Of a stretch of 64,000 nucleotides of DNA, positions 50,978-60,567 are shown in pieces. The notes beneath the pieces are model-generated. The model worked only from the letters and a program-made list of their open reading frames with translations, searched no databases and was not told the origin of the DNA. Source of the stretch: an uncultured delta proteobacterium (GTDB lineage Bacteria; Desulfobacterota; Desulfovibrionia; Desulfovibrionales; Desulfovibrionaceae). Within the stretch, counting starts at the first letter, position 1; each line of letters opens with the position of its first letter. A program made the translations under genes and the position numbers. The stretch lies in contig LT599018.1 of NCBI GenBank assembly GCA_900079685.1, positions 1,893,528 to 1,957,527 of the forward strand. Direction: 5' to 3'.

Positions 50978-53020
50978 ATGGCCGACACGATGCATGAAGA
51001 TATGAAAAAAAACCGGACGGAAATGGAGCAGGAAGTTTCCGACGACGCCATCGCAAAAGCGATGGGCGGGGAACTGACAGAGGCGCAGCAAAAGCTCATA
51101 GAGGAACTGGACAAGGAATCCTCTGTCCGCAAGCTGGCGAACTCCTCTCTTGCAAGGGCCTTCTATCTGGTGTGCATCGCGGTGACGCTGTACCATTTCA
51201 TCACGTCGTTCATCGGGACTCCCGTCATCCTCAAGCACCGCTCGCTGCACGTCGCCATGATGCTGGCGCTGACGTTCATCCTCTACCCTTTCAGCAAGAA
51301 AAGCAGCTTCAAGACCGTGGCCTGGTATGACTGGGTTCTGGTTCTCCTGTCTCTCGCCGCGCCGCTCTATATCTGGTCCGACTACATGGGCGTGGTTGAG
51401 CGGGCGGGCATGCCCGACTCCATGGACGTCGTCATGGCGACCCTCCTGGTGGTCCTGGTGCTGGAAGCCTCGCGCCGGGTTTCGGGCTGGGCGCTGGTCG
51501 TCCTTAGCCTGGTGTTTATCGCTTACGGCCTGTTCGGCCGCGACATGCCGGGCATTTTCGGCCACCGCGGCTATAACTGGGTCCAGATCTCCAACCACTT
51601 TTTCGCCAACACCGAGGGCATTTACGGCACCTCCGTAAGCGTGGCGGCAAGCTACATCTTCCTGTTCATCCTGTTCGGCACGGTCATGGGCAAATCCGGC
51701 ATGGGGGCCTTTTTCAACGATTTCGCCATGGCGCTGGCCGGCCACACCAAAGGCGGCCCGGCGAAGGTGGCGGTTCTGTCTTCCGGGCTCCTCGGCTCCA
51801 TCAACGGCTCGGCCGTGGCCAACGTGGTCACCACCGGCGCCTTCACCATACCGCTGATGAAAAAAACCGGCTATTCCAAGGAATTCGCCGGGGCGGTCGA
51901 AGCCTCGGCCTCCGTGGGCGGGCAGTTGCTGCCCCCGGTCATGGGCGCGGCGGCCTTCATCATGGCTGAAATTTTAAGCGTGCCCTATTCCGTCATCATC
52001 GTGCACGCGGCCATCCCGGCGCTGCTCTATTACCTCGGCATCATCATTCAGGTGCAGCTGCGCGCCGGGAAAACGGGCCTCTACGGCCTGCCCAAGGACA
52101 GGCTCCCCAAAGTCAAGGCCGTCATGCAGGACAAGGGGCATCTGCTCATCCCCATCTTTCTCCTGCTGTACCTTCTGCTCTTCTCCGGCGTCACGGTCGT
52201 GTTCGCGGCGGTCATTACTATCGTGACGACGATCATCGTGTCCATGTGCAAAAAATCCACCCGCATGAGCTTCAAGGACATCTGCGACGCCTTCGCGGAC
52301 GGCGCCAAGCAGACCGTGCCCGTGGCCATCGCCTGCGCGTGCGTCGGCATCATCATCGGCGTGACCTCCAAGACGGGTTTCGGCCTGACCATGGCCAACG
52401 CCATCATCACGCTGGGCAGCCAGACGCTGATCTTCACTCTGGTCTTCACCATGATTACCTGTATGATCCTGGGCATGGGCGTGCCGTCCATCCCCGCGTA
52501 CATCATCACGGCGACCATCGCGGCCCCGGCGCTGGCCAAGCTCGGCATTCCCGCCGTGGCGGCCCACCTTTTCGCCTTTTACTACGCCATGTTCGCCAAC
52601 CTCACCCCCCCGGTGGCGCTGGCGGCCTTCGCCGCCGCGGGCATCTCCGGCGGCGACGCCATGAAAACCGGCGTCGCGGCGGTAAAACTGGCCATTGCCG
52701 GATTTATCGTGCCCTTCATGTTCGTGTACTCGCCGCAGCTTCTGCTCATCAACACCACCTTCCTTGAAGGGCTGCGCGTCACCATCGGCGCGTGCATCGG
52801 CGTGTTCATGATCGGCGTTGCCGTGGAAGGCTATCTCTTCACCAAGGTCAATATACTTGTGCGGATCATCGCGTTCGGCTGCGCGGTCTGCCTCATCGAC
52901 GGCGGGTTGATTACCGACGGCATCGGCCTGACCGGCCTGGTTCTGCTGTTCGCGGTCCAGACGTTCCTTGCAAGGCGGTTGCCGCCTCAGGCTCCGGCCA
53001 GGGAAGAACAAGCGGCGTAA
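50978..53020 (+). CDS. TRAP transporter fused permease (DctQM fusion, TAXI type)
   Basis: A 680-residue membrane protein with about 16-18 helices. A soluble acidic N-terminus of ~55 residues is followed by the Q-like helices (to ~190) and the M domain (HTKGGPAKVAVLSSGLLGSI; SASVGGQLLPPVMGAAAFIM; LGMGVPSIPAYIITATIAAPAL; FYYAMFANLTPPVALAAFAA). This is the standard permease for TAXI binding proteins. It is Na+-driven by analogy. ATG 50978 follows GAGGAGG. A terminator ends the operon. Confidence 0.94.
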   Translation: MADTMHEDMKKNRTEMEQEVSDDAIAKAMGGELTEAQQKLIEELDKESSVRKLANSSLARAFYLVCIAVTLYHFITSFIGTPVILKHRSLHVAMMLALTFILYPFSKKSSFKTVAWYDWVLVLLSLAAPLYIWSDYMGVVERAGMPDSMDVVMATLLVVLVLEASRRVSGWALVVLSLVFIAYGLFGRDMPGIFGHRGYNWVQISNHFFANTEGIYGTSVSVAASYIFLFILFGTVMGKSGMGAFFNDFAMALAGHTKGGPAKVAVLSSGLLGSINGSAVANVVTTGAFTIPLMKKTGYSKEFAGAVEASASVGGQLLPPVMGAAAFIMAEILSVPYSVIIVHAAIPALLYYLGIIIQVQLRAGKTGLYGLPKDRLPKVKAVMQDKGHLLIPIFLLLYLLLFSGVTVVFAAVITIVTTIIVSMCKKSTRMSFKDICDAFADGAKQTVPVAIACACVGIIIGVTSKTGFGLTMANAIITLGSQTLIFTLVFTMITCMILGMGVPSIPAYIITATIAAPALAKLGIPAVAAHLFAFYYAMFANLTPPVALAAFAAAGISGGDAMKTGVAAVKLAIAGFIVPFMFVYSPQLLLINTTFLEGLRVTIGACIGVFMIGVAVEGYLFTKVNILVRIIAFGCAVCLIDGGLITDGIGLTGLVLLFAVQTFLARRLPPQAPAREEQAA

Positions 53021-53039
53021 CGTTTCCCTTCTTTCAACA

Positions 53040-53070
53040 CAACAGCCCCCTTTCCGTCAGGGGGCTGTTG
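53040..53070. terminator. Bidirectional terminator, TRAP permease/dctD
   Basis: CAACAGCCCCC (53040-53050) pairs perfectly with GGGGGCTGTTG (53060-53070), loop 9 nt, with T-rich flanks between convergent genes. Confidence 0.85.
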
Positions 53071-53102
53071 CGTTTCCGGGCAGGTTCGGGCTGTCGCGGC
53101 GG

Positions 53103-54479
53103 CTACTCGAGATCCTGCATCACGGATGATCTGGAAATGCCGAGTTTGGTCATTTTTTCGTTCAATGTGCGGCGCGGCAGACCCAGGTCTTCCATGACGG
53201 CGCGCATGTCGCCCTTGTGGCGCCGCATGGCATCAAGGATGAACTGCCGCTCGAAATGGTTCACATGGTCCGTGAGGGAACCGCCCTTGCCCGCGGACGC
53301 CTGCGCGGCTGCCGTGCCGGACGGCGCCAGCGCGTCAAGGGCGCTGGCGCCCGAAAAAAGATAGCGGTCCGCCATGTTGCGCAGTTCCCGGACGTTTCCG
53401 GGCCAGGCATGGGCCATGAGCCTTGCGATAACCGCGTTGTCCGGGCGGAGGACCTCCCGCCCGTAAGTTGCGGCCGCATGCTCGAGGAACAGGCCGAACA
53501 GCAGGGGGATATCTTCCTTGTGCTGCCTGAGCGGCGGCAGATTCAGCTCAATGGTGGCCAGCCGGTAATACAGGTCTTCCCGGAACCGTTTTTCCTCGAT
53601 GCCCCGCCGCAAATCCTCGTTGGTGGAGGAGATGACGCGAAAATCGACCGGTTTCGGCACGTGCGCGCCCACGGGCGTTACGGCCTTTTCCTGCAGGGCG
53701 CGGAGCAGCTTGCCCTGCACTTCCAAGGGCAGGCTGTTGATTTCATCAAGGAACAGCGTGCCGCCGTCCGCGGCTTCAAGCTTGCCCATGTGGTCCCTGT
53801 CGGCCCCGGTGAACGCGCCCTTCACATAGCCGAACAGCTCGCTTTCCGCGATGGAAAGCGGGATGGAGGCGCAGTCCACCACCACGAAAGGCTTGTCTTT
53901 GCGCGGGCTGCAGTCGTGCAGACAGCGGGCCACGACCTCTTTGCCGGTGCCGGTCTCCCCGCACAGCAGCACGGCGGCGGCCGTGGGCGCGATGTCCATG
54001 ATCCGCCGCTTGATCTCCCGCATGCCCGGGTGCGCGCCCACAAAACGCGAATCAAGCCCCTGGGCGGCCGCAAGGTCGGTTTTGACGCGGCGCAGGTCCA
54101 GCACGAGGCGCCGTTTTTCCAGGGCGCGGCGCAGCACGTCGACGAGTGTGTTCTCGTCAAAGGGTTTCTCGATAAAATCGTAAGCCCCGTCCTGCATGGC
54201 TTCCACGGCGGTGGCCACATCCCCGTGCGCGGTGATGAGGATGACGGGCAGATCTTTGTCGATATCCCGCACGCGCCGCAAGAGCGTGAGCCCGTCCATT
54301 CCCGGCATGCGCACGTCCGAGAGGATGACGCCTTCGAACAGGGGCGTCGTTTTCTCCAGAACGTTTTCGGCCTGATCGAAGTCGTGGACGGTAAAGTCCA
54401 TCAACTCAAGGCACTGGCGCACGGAAAGGCGCAGGCTGCTGTCGTCGTCGACCACGTATACGAGAGACTGTACTGTCAT
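53103..54479 (-). CDS. dctD: DctD-type sigma-54 response regulator
   Basis: A 458-residue NtrC-family regulator. The receiver domain (~5-120) has phospho-acceptor D55. The AAA+ domain (~145-375) has Walker A GETGTGKE (174-181) and an intact GAFTGA loop (221-226). A Fis-type helix-turn-helix ends the protein (~410-455; GDMRAVMEDLGLPRRTLNEKM). Phosphorylation by the DctB kinase encoded just upstream should let it open the sigma-54 promoter at 49731. Start codon overlaps the kinase stop (ATGA). Confidence 0.94.
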   Translation of the reverse strand: MTVQSLVYVVDDDSSLRLSVRQCLELMDFTVHDFDQAENVLEKTTPLFEGVILSDVRMPGMDGLTLLRRVRDIDKDLPVILITAHGDVATAVEAMQDGAYDFIEKPFDENTLVDVLRRALEKRRLVLDLRRVKTDLAAAQGLDSRFVGAHPGMREIKRRIMDIAPTAAAVLLCGETGTGKEVVARCLHDCSPRKDKPFVVVDCASIPLSIAESELFGYVKGAFTGADRDHMGKLEAADGGTLFLDEINSLPLEVQGKLLRALQEKAVTPVGAHVPKPVDFRVISSTNEDLRRGIEEKRFREDLYYRLATIELNLPPLRQHKEDIPLLFGLFLEHAAATYGREVLRPDNAVIARLMAHAWPGNVRELRNMADRYLFSGASALDALAPSGTAAAQASAGKGGSLTDHVNHFERQFILDAMRRHKGDMRAVMEDLGLPRRTLNEKMTKLGISRSSVMQDLE

Positions 54480-56308
54480 TGCGTGTTCCCGTCATGTTCC
54501 GCGAGGCGCAGCCGCAAGGCAAACCGCGTGCCGCGCGGCAGGTTGTCCGCGACGCGGATTTCCCCGCGCATCGAACGGACAATGTTGTCCACGATGGCAA
54601 GACCGAGGCCGATGCCCTCGCCGGATTTTTTGGTGGAAAAAAAGGGGGTGAAAATATGGTCCCTGTCCGCCGGGCCTATGCCCGGCCCGTTGTCCGTGAC
54701 GGAAACCGTCACCATGTCCGTGTCCACGGCAGCCTCTATGCTCACCGTCCTCTCTTCCGATTTTTCCAGGGCGCCCACCGCGTCAAGGGCGTTATGGATG
54801 AGGTTGATTAACACCTGCTCCAACTGCATCGCGTCCGCCAGCACGGCGGTATTGTCCGGGCAGACGACGCTCACCGCGCAAGCCGCTTCCTCCTGCTTGA
54901 ACTGGAGCACGGTCAGCGCGTTGGCGATTGCCGCCTTGAGCGGCACCATGCCGGTATGCCCCGGCGCCTTGCGTGAAAAATGCCGCAGCTGGTCGATGAG
55001 AACCTTGATGCGGTCCACCAGGCCCGTCATGTGGCCGATGGTCTGCACGACCTTGTCCTGGCGGCCTTCCTCGGCCAGGCGCCGGCAGGAGGCGGCAAAC
55101 ATGCCCATGGCCGTCACGGGCTGGCTGAGCTCGTGCACCACGGAGGCCGCCACCTGGCCGAGGGCGGCCATGCGGGAGGCGTGGAGCAAATCGTCCTGCG
55201 CGGCCAGCAGTTCTTTTTCCGTTTCCTTGCGGATGCGTATCTCCTGCGCCAGACGCCGGTTCACGGCCTGGATGCGCTTGGCTTCCATGGCTCCCCGTCT
55301 GGCCCGGCTCCAGGCGAGGACCGTGCGCGCCAGAAGGAGGAGCAGGAGCAGAATGCAGACCGCGCTGCCGCCGATAAGCCACAAAACCTGCGTTTCCTGT
55401 TCCAGGGCCGTGACCGGGGTGAGGAACCAGAACGTCCAGCCGTACTCCACGAACCGGCGGGTGGTGTACATCCAGGTCTCGCCGCCGATGTCCATGAGGT
55501 CGAGGCTCCCCCGTTTGTACGCGGCAACCTCAATGGGGTCGGGCAACGTATTGCCGTATTGCCGCTGGTACAAAAGAGCGTCCCCGGCCTCGTCGCTCAG
55601 GGGTTTGGTGGCCCGGTATCGCCATTCGTCCCGGCTGGAGAGAAAAATGATGCCGTGCTCGTCGGTGATGAAGACGGTCTCGCCGCTGTCGCTCCATTCC
55701 CGTTGCAGCATGGCCAGATTGACCTTGGTGACGGCCACCCCCGCCGGGGTATGCGGCCCGCCGTCTTCCGCCTTGTCCGGGTCCGGGATGGGCTTGGTGA
55801 AGAAAAACCCGGGTTTGCCGGTGGTCGCGCCCACGCCGAAAAACTGGCCGTGCCCGACGTTCATGGCGTTCTGGAAATAGGGGCGGTAATGGTAGTCGTG
55901 GCCGACGAAACTCTCGGAATTGTTCCAGTTGCTGGCCGCGATGGTGATGCCTTCCCGGTTGATGATGAACAATTCCATCGACTTGGCTGTTTTGTTCAGT
56001 TCTTCGAGGTAGCGGTTCATGGCGTCGATATTGTCGCCGCGCGTGACGGACCGCTGCACCTCCGGATGGCTCGCCAGGACGAAGGAAAGATAGCTGAACC
56101 GGTTCAGCGCGGAATCGAGCGTGCCGGAATAGATGACCAGCCGCTCGCGCGCCCTGCGCGCCATGGACTCGGCAAACCGCTGTTCCGCTATATGCGTGAA
56201 AAACCAGACCGCGCAAAGGCACAGGGGAAACCCCAGCAGGAGAGAGACGGCAAAACTTTTGCCGCCGAGATGGTAGCGCCATCGTTGAGCCGGTCGCGGT
56301 GAGGCCAT
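54476..56308 (-). CDS. dctB: DctB-type sensor histidine kinase
   Basis: A 610-residue membrane kinase. TM1 (~18-38) and TM2 (~307-330) flank a periplasmic double-Cache domain (~40-300) with HDYHYRPYFQNAMN, a dicarboxylate-sensing motif of the DctB type. A coiled coil leads to the HisKA domain with H392 (ASVVHELSQP). The HATPase domain follows (NLIHNALDAV, DNGPGIG, GIGLGLAIVDNI). It is expected to sense an external organic acid, probably the substrate of the TAXI transporter, and phosphorylate DctD. The 4-bp overlap with dctD implies coupled translation. Confidence 0.93.
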   Translation of the reverse strand: MASPRPAQRWRYHLGGKSFAVSLLLGFPLCLCAVWFFTHIAEQRFAESMARRARERLVIYSGTLDSALNRFSYLSFVLASHPEVQRSVTRGDNIDAMNRYLEELNKTAKSMELFIINREGITIAASNWNNSESFVGHDYHYRPYFQNAMNVGHGQFFGVGATTGKPGFFFTKPIPDPDKAEDGGPHTPAGVAVTKVNLAMLQREWSDSGETVFITDEHGIIFLSSRDEWRYRATKPLSDEAGDALLYQRQYGNTLPDPIEVAAYKRGSLDLMDIGGETWMYTTRRFVEYGWTFWFLTPVTALEQETQVLWLIGGSAVCILLLLLLLARTVLAWSRARRGAMEAKRIQAVNRRLAQEIRIRKETEKELLAAQDDLLHASRMAALGQVAASVVHELSQPVTAMGMFAASCRRLAEEGRQDKVVQTIGHMTGLVDRIKVLIDQLRHFSRKAPGHTGMVPLKAAIANALTVLQFKQEEAACAVSVVCPDNTAVLADAMQLEQVLINLIHNALDAVGALEKSEERTVSIEAAVDTDMVTVSVTDNGPGIGPADRDHIFTPFFSTKKSGEGIGLGLAIVDNIVRSMRGEIRVADNLPRGTRFALRLRLAEHDGNTQ

Positions 56309-56554
56309 GCCGGGTACGTCCTTGCGATATCGCCGCTTGCGCGGGCCGGGTGAAGACCCGGCATACCGGCACTATATACAAATATTCCTCCTCTTTCCAG
56401 CGCCCACGCGGCGACTGCGCGGAAAAGGAGTACCCATGGGAACAAATCCGGCACGCATCTGCAATGCCGTTCTTCTTTGCGCGGAAGGTAAAATGCATTG
56501 AATTTTTTGATGTAATATCCTAATAGTACTTATGTTGCAGAGAAGGGAGAAACA

Positions 56555-57499
56555 ATGCCCAAACCGCTACCGCATCTTTTTGCAGTGATTGTGCTTTCCG
56601 TCTGTCTGCCGCTTTCCGCCGGGGCCGCCCGGGATCCCGCGCAAAACGCCGCGGAGACCGGCCGCGTTCCCGGCCCCATGGTCCTGCCGCAGGCCTGGCC
56701 CGGCGGCGAAACGTTCCCCGCCGGGTTCGCCGCGCTGATGAACCACGTCAGCCTTTCCTCCGCAAAACTCTACAAGGGCTCGTCCCGCTACGACTACACT
56801 ACCCCCATGGGGACCAAAGTCGGGCCCAGGCGCAACGACCAGTTCGTCAACGTGTTCAAGATCCGCTACGGTATCACGGACCGGCTGGAAGTGCGCACCG
56901 CGACCCCCTACATCAGCGCGAACATCAAAAACCACTCGGACAGCGGCGACTGGAAAGGCGGCCTCGGCGACACGACCCTGATGTTCCGCTACGGCCTGAA
57001 AAAACGCAGCGAGGATTCCCCTTTTTCCGTGGCCGCCGACATCGGCGTAACCCTGCCCACCGGCGAGGTGGGAGATCAGGAAAAATACCTCGCCACCAAC
57101 GCGTTCAGCGTGATTATGGGCGGCGGGTTCAGCTGGGTGGACCACGACCAGCGCGTGGATCTGGACGGGCGGTACGCCGCCTACACCGAAGGCGCGCACG
57201 GCATCAAGCCGGGCGACTTCGCCCTGTTCCACGCCCATTACGCCTATGCCCTGACCCGGAACTTCGACATCGGGGCCGAGGCGTATTACCGGTTTGAACA
57301 GCAGAGCGAAGTGAACGGGAAGGACCGGCACGACGCTTTTTCCGAGGCGTACATGGGGCCGAAAATTCAGATAAAAGTGCCGGAGTGGGCGTACATGATG
57401 GTGGGCGCGGCCGTGCTTTTCCCGGTGTACCGCGGCTATGACAGCCCGCGCTTTTCCACGGACGCGCGCTATGAATTCTCCCTGCTGTTCGCGTTTTAA
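56555..57499 (+). CDS. Outer-membrane beta-barrel protein (Phenol_MetA_deg/transporter family)
   Basis: A 314-residue protein with a signal peptide (~1-24). Alternating hydrophobic strands end in the C-terminal aromatic signature YEFSLLFAF, typical of outer-membrane barrels. The RYGITDRLEVRTATPYI and GLGDTTLMFRYGLKK segments match the Phenol_MetA_deg (PF13557-like) family, thought to let hydrophobic or organic substrates through. ATG 56555 follows AGAAGGGAG. A LuxR-type regulator follows in the same direction 60 bp later, and may regulate it. Confidence 0.8.
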   Translation: MPKPLPHLFAVIVLSVCLPLSAGAARDPAQNAAETGRVPGPMVLPQAWPGGETFPAGFAALMNHVSLSSAKLYKGSSRYDYTTPMGTKVGPRRNDQFVNVFKIRYGITDRLEVRTATPYISANIKNHSDSGDWKGGLGDTTLMFRYGLKKRSEDSPFSVAADIGVTLPTGEVGDQEKYLATNAFSVIMGGGFSWVDHDQRVDLDGRYAAYTEGAHGIKPGDFALFHAHYAYALTRNFDIGAEAYYRFEQQSEVNGKDRHDAFSEAYMGPKIQIKVPEWAYMMVGAAVLFPVYRGYDSPRFSTDARYEFSLLFAF

Positions 57500-57559
57500 G
57501 GCCTTTTCCTGACCGGAACGGCGATGCGCCGTTGCCGGCACCCTCCAACCGAGGATTCC

Positions 57560-60082
57560 ATGCATATGCACCGTTCCGCCGTCAACACCGCCGCCCTGTT
57601 CTTTTCAGACAGGCTTACCGCCAGTCTCGCGGCGGTCTCCTCCCGCTCCCTGACGCTGGTGGAAGCGCCCATGGGGTACGGCAAAACGGTTGCCGTGCGG
57701 GAAACCCTGCGCAAAAAAGGCGCCAGGGTGATCTGGGTTTCCGTGCTGGGCAGGGGGGAAACGGCCTTCTGGCGGGATTTCTGCCGCGCTCTCGCCCGCG
57801 TGTTCCCCGGCCAGACGGATGTGGTGGAATCCCTCGCCCGCCTGGGGTATCCCGGCGATTCCGTGCGTGTCGACGCGGCCCGCGAGCTTCTGCTCCAGTT
57901 GTACCTGGACCGGGAAACCGTGATGGTGCTTGACGACATCCACTTTTTGCCCGCATCGGTCTCCGGCGGCGGCATGGGCAGGCTCTGCACGCTGCTGGCC
58001 CGGCAGGGCGTGACCAACCTGCGCGTGGTGCTCATCTCCCGCGATACCTGGGGCGGCGAGCGCGAGTTACTGTCCCTCAAGGGCGAACTCGCGGTCATCG
58101 GCCGCGAGAGCTTTGCCCTGACCCCGGAGGAAATCCGGGGGTATTACGCCGCCTGCGGCGTCATCCTGAAAAAAAAGGACGCCGCCGCCCTGCACAAGGC
58201 CACGGACGGCTGGATCAGCGCCCTGTACCTGTATCTTCTGCGCTACAGCGCGGACGGTTTTTTTTCCCGGCCCCCGGCCGTGAGCGCGCTGCTGGAGAAA
58301 GAAATCTTCGCCCGGCTGTCCCCCGGGGCGCGGGAACTGCTTCTCGCCCTTTCCCCGCTTGAGCGGTTCACCAAAGCCCAGGCGGAATTCCTGCTCGGCG
58401 GAGCGGAAGGGGATGCCTCCGCCGTGCTGGCCGGGCTTCAGGAGAAAAACTCCTTCATCTCCCACGACGAACTGAGCGGCACCTACGCCCTGCACAGCCT
58501 GTTCCGCCAGTATCTGCAAGAGCGCTTCGCGGCGCTTGACGCGCAAAAGCAGAGGGATATCCACCGCCGGTGCGCGGCATGGTTCACCTTGCGGCAAGAT
58601 GCCTTTTCGGCCATAGAGGCCTACCATGCGGCGGGGGATTACGAAGACGCCCTGGCCGTGCTGGAAAGCGACATGAGCCGCAACTTCGTCACGGAACGCT
58701 CCCTCTTTTTCGTGGACTTTTTCAAATCCTGCCCCGAGGACGTGCTGGCCCGCCACATGGGCGCGGCCTTCAAGTACGCCATAGCCGCCTTCACCACCGG
58801 GGATTTTCGCGCCTTCGGGGAGCAGATCGGCTGGCTGGGCAAAAAATGCGCGGAACGGGCCGCCGCGCACGGCGAAGACGACCCCGAAACCAAAGCCTGG
58901 CGCGGGGAGCTGGAGCTTTTACTCTCTTTTGCCGCGTACAACGACATCGCGGCCATGTCGCGCCACCACCGCCGGGCCAACGAACTTCTGGGCAGACCCA
59001 CGAAGCTGTTCGGGCCGGAATCGCCCTGGACGCTCGGCTCCCCCTCGGTGCTGTTCATGTTCCACCGGGAAAGCGGCAAACTGGACGAAGAACTCGCCCT
59101 CATGGACGAATGCCTGCCGCACTACTACACCCTGGCCGCCATGCACGGCGCGGGCGGCGAGCACCAGATGCGGGCCGAGGCCCTGTATTACAGGGGGAAG
59201 TTCCAGGAGGCGGCCATCGCCTGCCACCAGGCCGAGGCCATGGCCCGGGCCAACGGCCAGCTCAGCGTGGCGCTCTGTGCCATGTTCCTGCGCGCGCGCC
59301 TGGCCCTGGCGAACGGCGATTACCCGGCCGCCGAATCCCTCATCCGCGGCATGCGCGACGCCATCCGGGAAAAGCGGGACTTTTTCCTGCTGCATACCGT
59401 GGATTTGTGCTCGGGGTTCCTTAACGCGGCCCTGGGCAGGCTTGAGGATATCCCGGACTGGCTGCTGTTCAGCGCGGGCGAGGAAAACCGGCTGTATACC
59501 TTCGCGGGCGGGTATTATTACATCGCGCACGGCCGGGCGCTGCTCCTCGAGGGGGAATACGCCGCCCTGGTCGGGCTCTTCGCCTGGCTGTTGCAGACCG
59601 GCGCCTTTGCCGGCAACGCGCTGTTCACACTGTACGCGCATATATACACGGCCGCCGCGCGCACTGCCATGGGAAGGCAGGCGGAGGCGGAAGCTTCGCT
59701 GCGCGCCGCCCTGGCCCTGGCCCTGCCGGACGGGCTGTACCTGCCGCTCGCTGTGAACGCGGCCTTTCTGCCGCAACTCAAAAAGCTGGGGCAAGAGAGC
59801 GCGTTACACGAAGGGGTGGCGCGCATACTGGGGATGGCCGCCGGGCTGGGCAAGGCCCGCAAGGCTATTTTCGCGGAATGTTTCGGGGAAAACGGCGTGC
59901 CTTCCCTGACCAAGCGGGAGGCCGAACTGGTCCGCCTGGGGCTTTCCGGCATGCCGTATAGAGAGATCGCGGCGGCGACGGGGCTTGCGCCCAGCTCGGT
60001 CAAGCGGTACTTCGCCACGCTGTATAAGAAGCTCGGCGTCAACAACCGGGCGGAGTTGATTGCGCGGATGGGCGCGAAATAG
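57560..60082 (+). CDS. MalT-like LuxR-family ATP-dependent regulator
   Basis: An 840-residue STAND/LAL-type regulator. The N-terminal NTPase has Walker A APMGYGKT (36-43) and a Walker B-like VMVLDDIHFL near residue 128. A TPR-like helical repeat array occupies about 330-750. The C-terminal LuxR helix-turn-helix reads LTKREAELVRLGLSGMPYRE and SVKRYFATLYKKLGV. MalT-type proteins oligomerise on inducer and ATP binding to activate transcription. ATG 57560 follows CGAGGA. The inducer is unknown; neighbour genes suggest an outer-membrane substrate. Confidence 0.88.
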   Translation: MHMHRSAVNTAALFFSDRLTASLAAVSSRSLTLVEAPMGYGKTVAVRETLRKKGARVIWVSVLGRGETAFWRDFCRALARVFPGQTDVVESLARLGYPGDSVRVDAARELLLQLYLDRETVMVLDDIHFLPASVSGGGMGRLCTLLARQGVTNLRVVLISRDTWGGERELLSLKGELAVIGRESFALTPEEIRGYYAACGVILKKKDAAALHKATDGWISALYLYLLRYSADGFFSRPPAVSALLEKEIFARLSPGARELLLALSPLERFTKAQAEFLLGGAEGDASAVLAGLQEKNSFISHDELSGTYALHSLFRQYLQERFAALDAQKQRDIHRRCAAWFTLRQDAFSAIEAYHAAGDYEDALAVLESDMSRNFVTERSLFFVDFFKSCPEDVLARHMGAAFKYAIAAFTTGDFRAFGEQIGWLGKKCAERAAAHGEDDPETKAWRGELELLLSFAAYNDIAAMSRHHRRANELLGRPTKLFGPESPWTLGSPSVLFMFHRESGKLDEELALMDECLPHYYTLAAMHGAGGEHQMRAEALYYRGKFQEAAIACHQAEAMARANGQLSVALCAMFLRARLALANGDYPAAESLIRGMRDAIREKRDFFLLHTVDLCSGFLNAALGRLEDIPDWLLFSAGEENRLYTFAGGYYYIAHGRALLLEGEYAALVGLFAWLLQTGAFAGNALFTLYAHIYTAAARTAMGRQAEAEASLRAALALALPDGLYLPLAVNAAFLPQLKKLGQESALHEGVARILGMAAGLGKARKAIFAECFGENGVPSLTKREAELVRLGLSGMPYREIAAATGLAPSSVKRYFATLYKKLGVNNRAELIARMGAK

Positions 60083-60458
60083 CTCCGGGCCGGAGGTTTC
60101 CGCATGGTTGCCACGGCATGAAAAGACTTCCCCCTTCTTCCCCTGCCCCGGCATTTCCAGCAATCCTACCGTAACACAGCGATATGTCTTGCTATAATAT
60201 TTATTATCGCAATCACTTTAAATCATTACCATTATCTCTGCACTATCACCCTGGGTGATATTGCAAAAAAATCAATGCATTGTATACATTGCACTGGAGT
60301 CTCCCGTATTCCACATATCCGCTCCTCCATGGCCGCGCGCGGAGGGTTGGCATGGAGAGGCAAGTGTGACGGGGAACCAGCAACACTCCGGTATAGCTTA
60401 ATTTTTGTCGTCAGAGCGACCGTTCCACACAGGACCACGGGCGGACGCCGTACAATTT
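60083..60458. other. Intergenic region between LuxR gene and candidate RNA
   Basis: No gene is seen. The part 60175-60300 is AT-rich. The -10-like TACAAT at 60451-60456, with a weak -35-like CACAGG 17 bp upstream, lies just before the structured RNA at 60459. Confidence 0.5.
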
Positions 60459-60534
60459 GGGCATAGCGCGGCTGCCGCGCGAGTTCGCAAGAATTCGTTG
60501 CCGCCTGGGGGGGTAGAAGCGGCCGCATATGCCC
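60459..60534 (+). ncRNA. Candidate structured small RNA
   Basis: GGGCATA (60459-60465) pairs perfectly with TATGCCC (60528-60534), closing a 76-nt region. Inside, GCGCG/CGCGC forms a hairpin around 60466-60480, and GAGTTC-GCAA-GAATTC (60481-60496) forms a stem closed by a GNRA tetraloop. A GCCGC (~60500-60504) and GCGGC (~60519-60523) can pair around a G7 tract. A terminator follows after one base. It is not tRNA, SRP RNA, tmRNA or 6S RNA by eye, and I do not recognise it as a known riboswitch. Confidence 0.5.
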
Positions 60535-60535
60535 G

Positions 60536-60567
60536 ACCGGCCCGGTTTCCCGGGCCGGTTTCTTTTT
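60536..60567 (+). terminator. Rho-independent terminator after the candidate RNA
   Basis: ACCGGCCCGG (60536-60545) pairs with CCGGGCCGGT (60550-60559), loop TTTC, followed by TTCTTTTTC. The T-run is on the plus strand, so it ends a rightward transcript. Confidence 0.88.

Noticed and set aside
53217-55880. 887-codon open frame on the plus strand
   Set aside because: It lies antisense across dctD and dctB, both with clear catalytic motifs. Its translation has no domain and the length reflects high GC.
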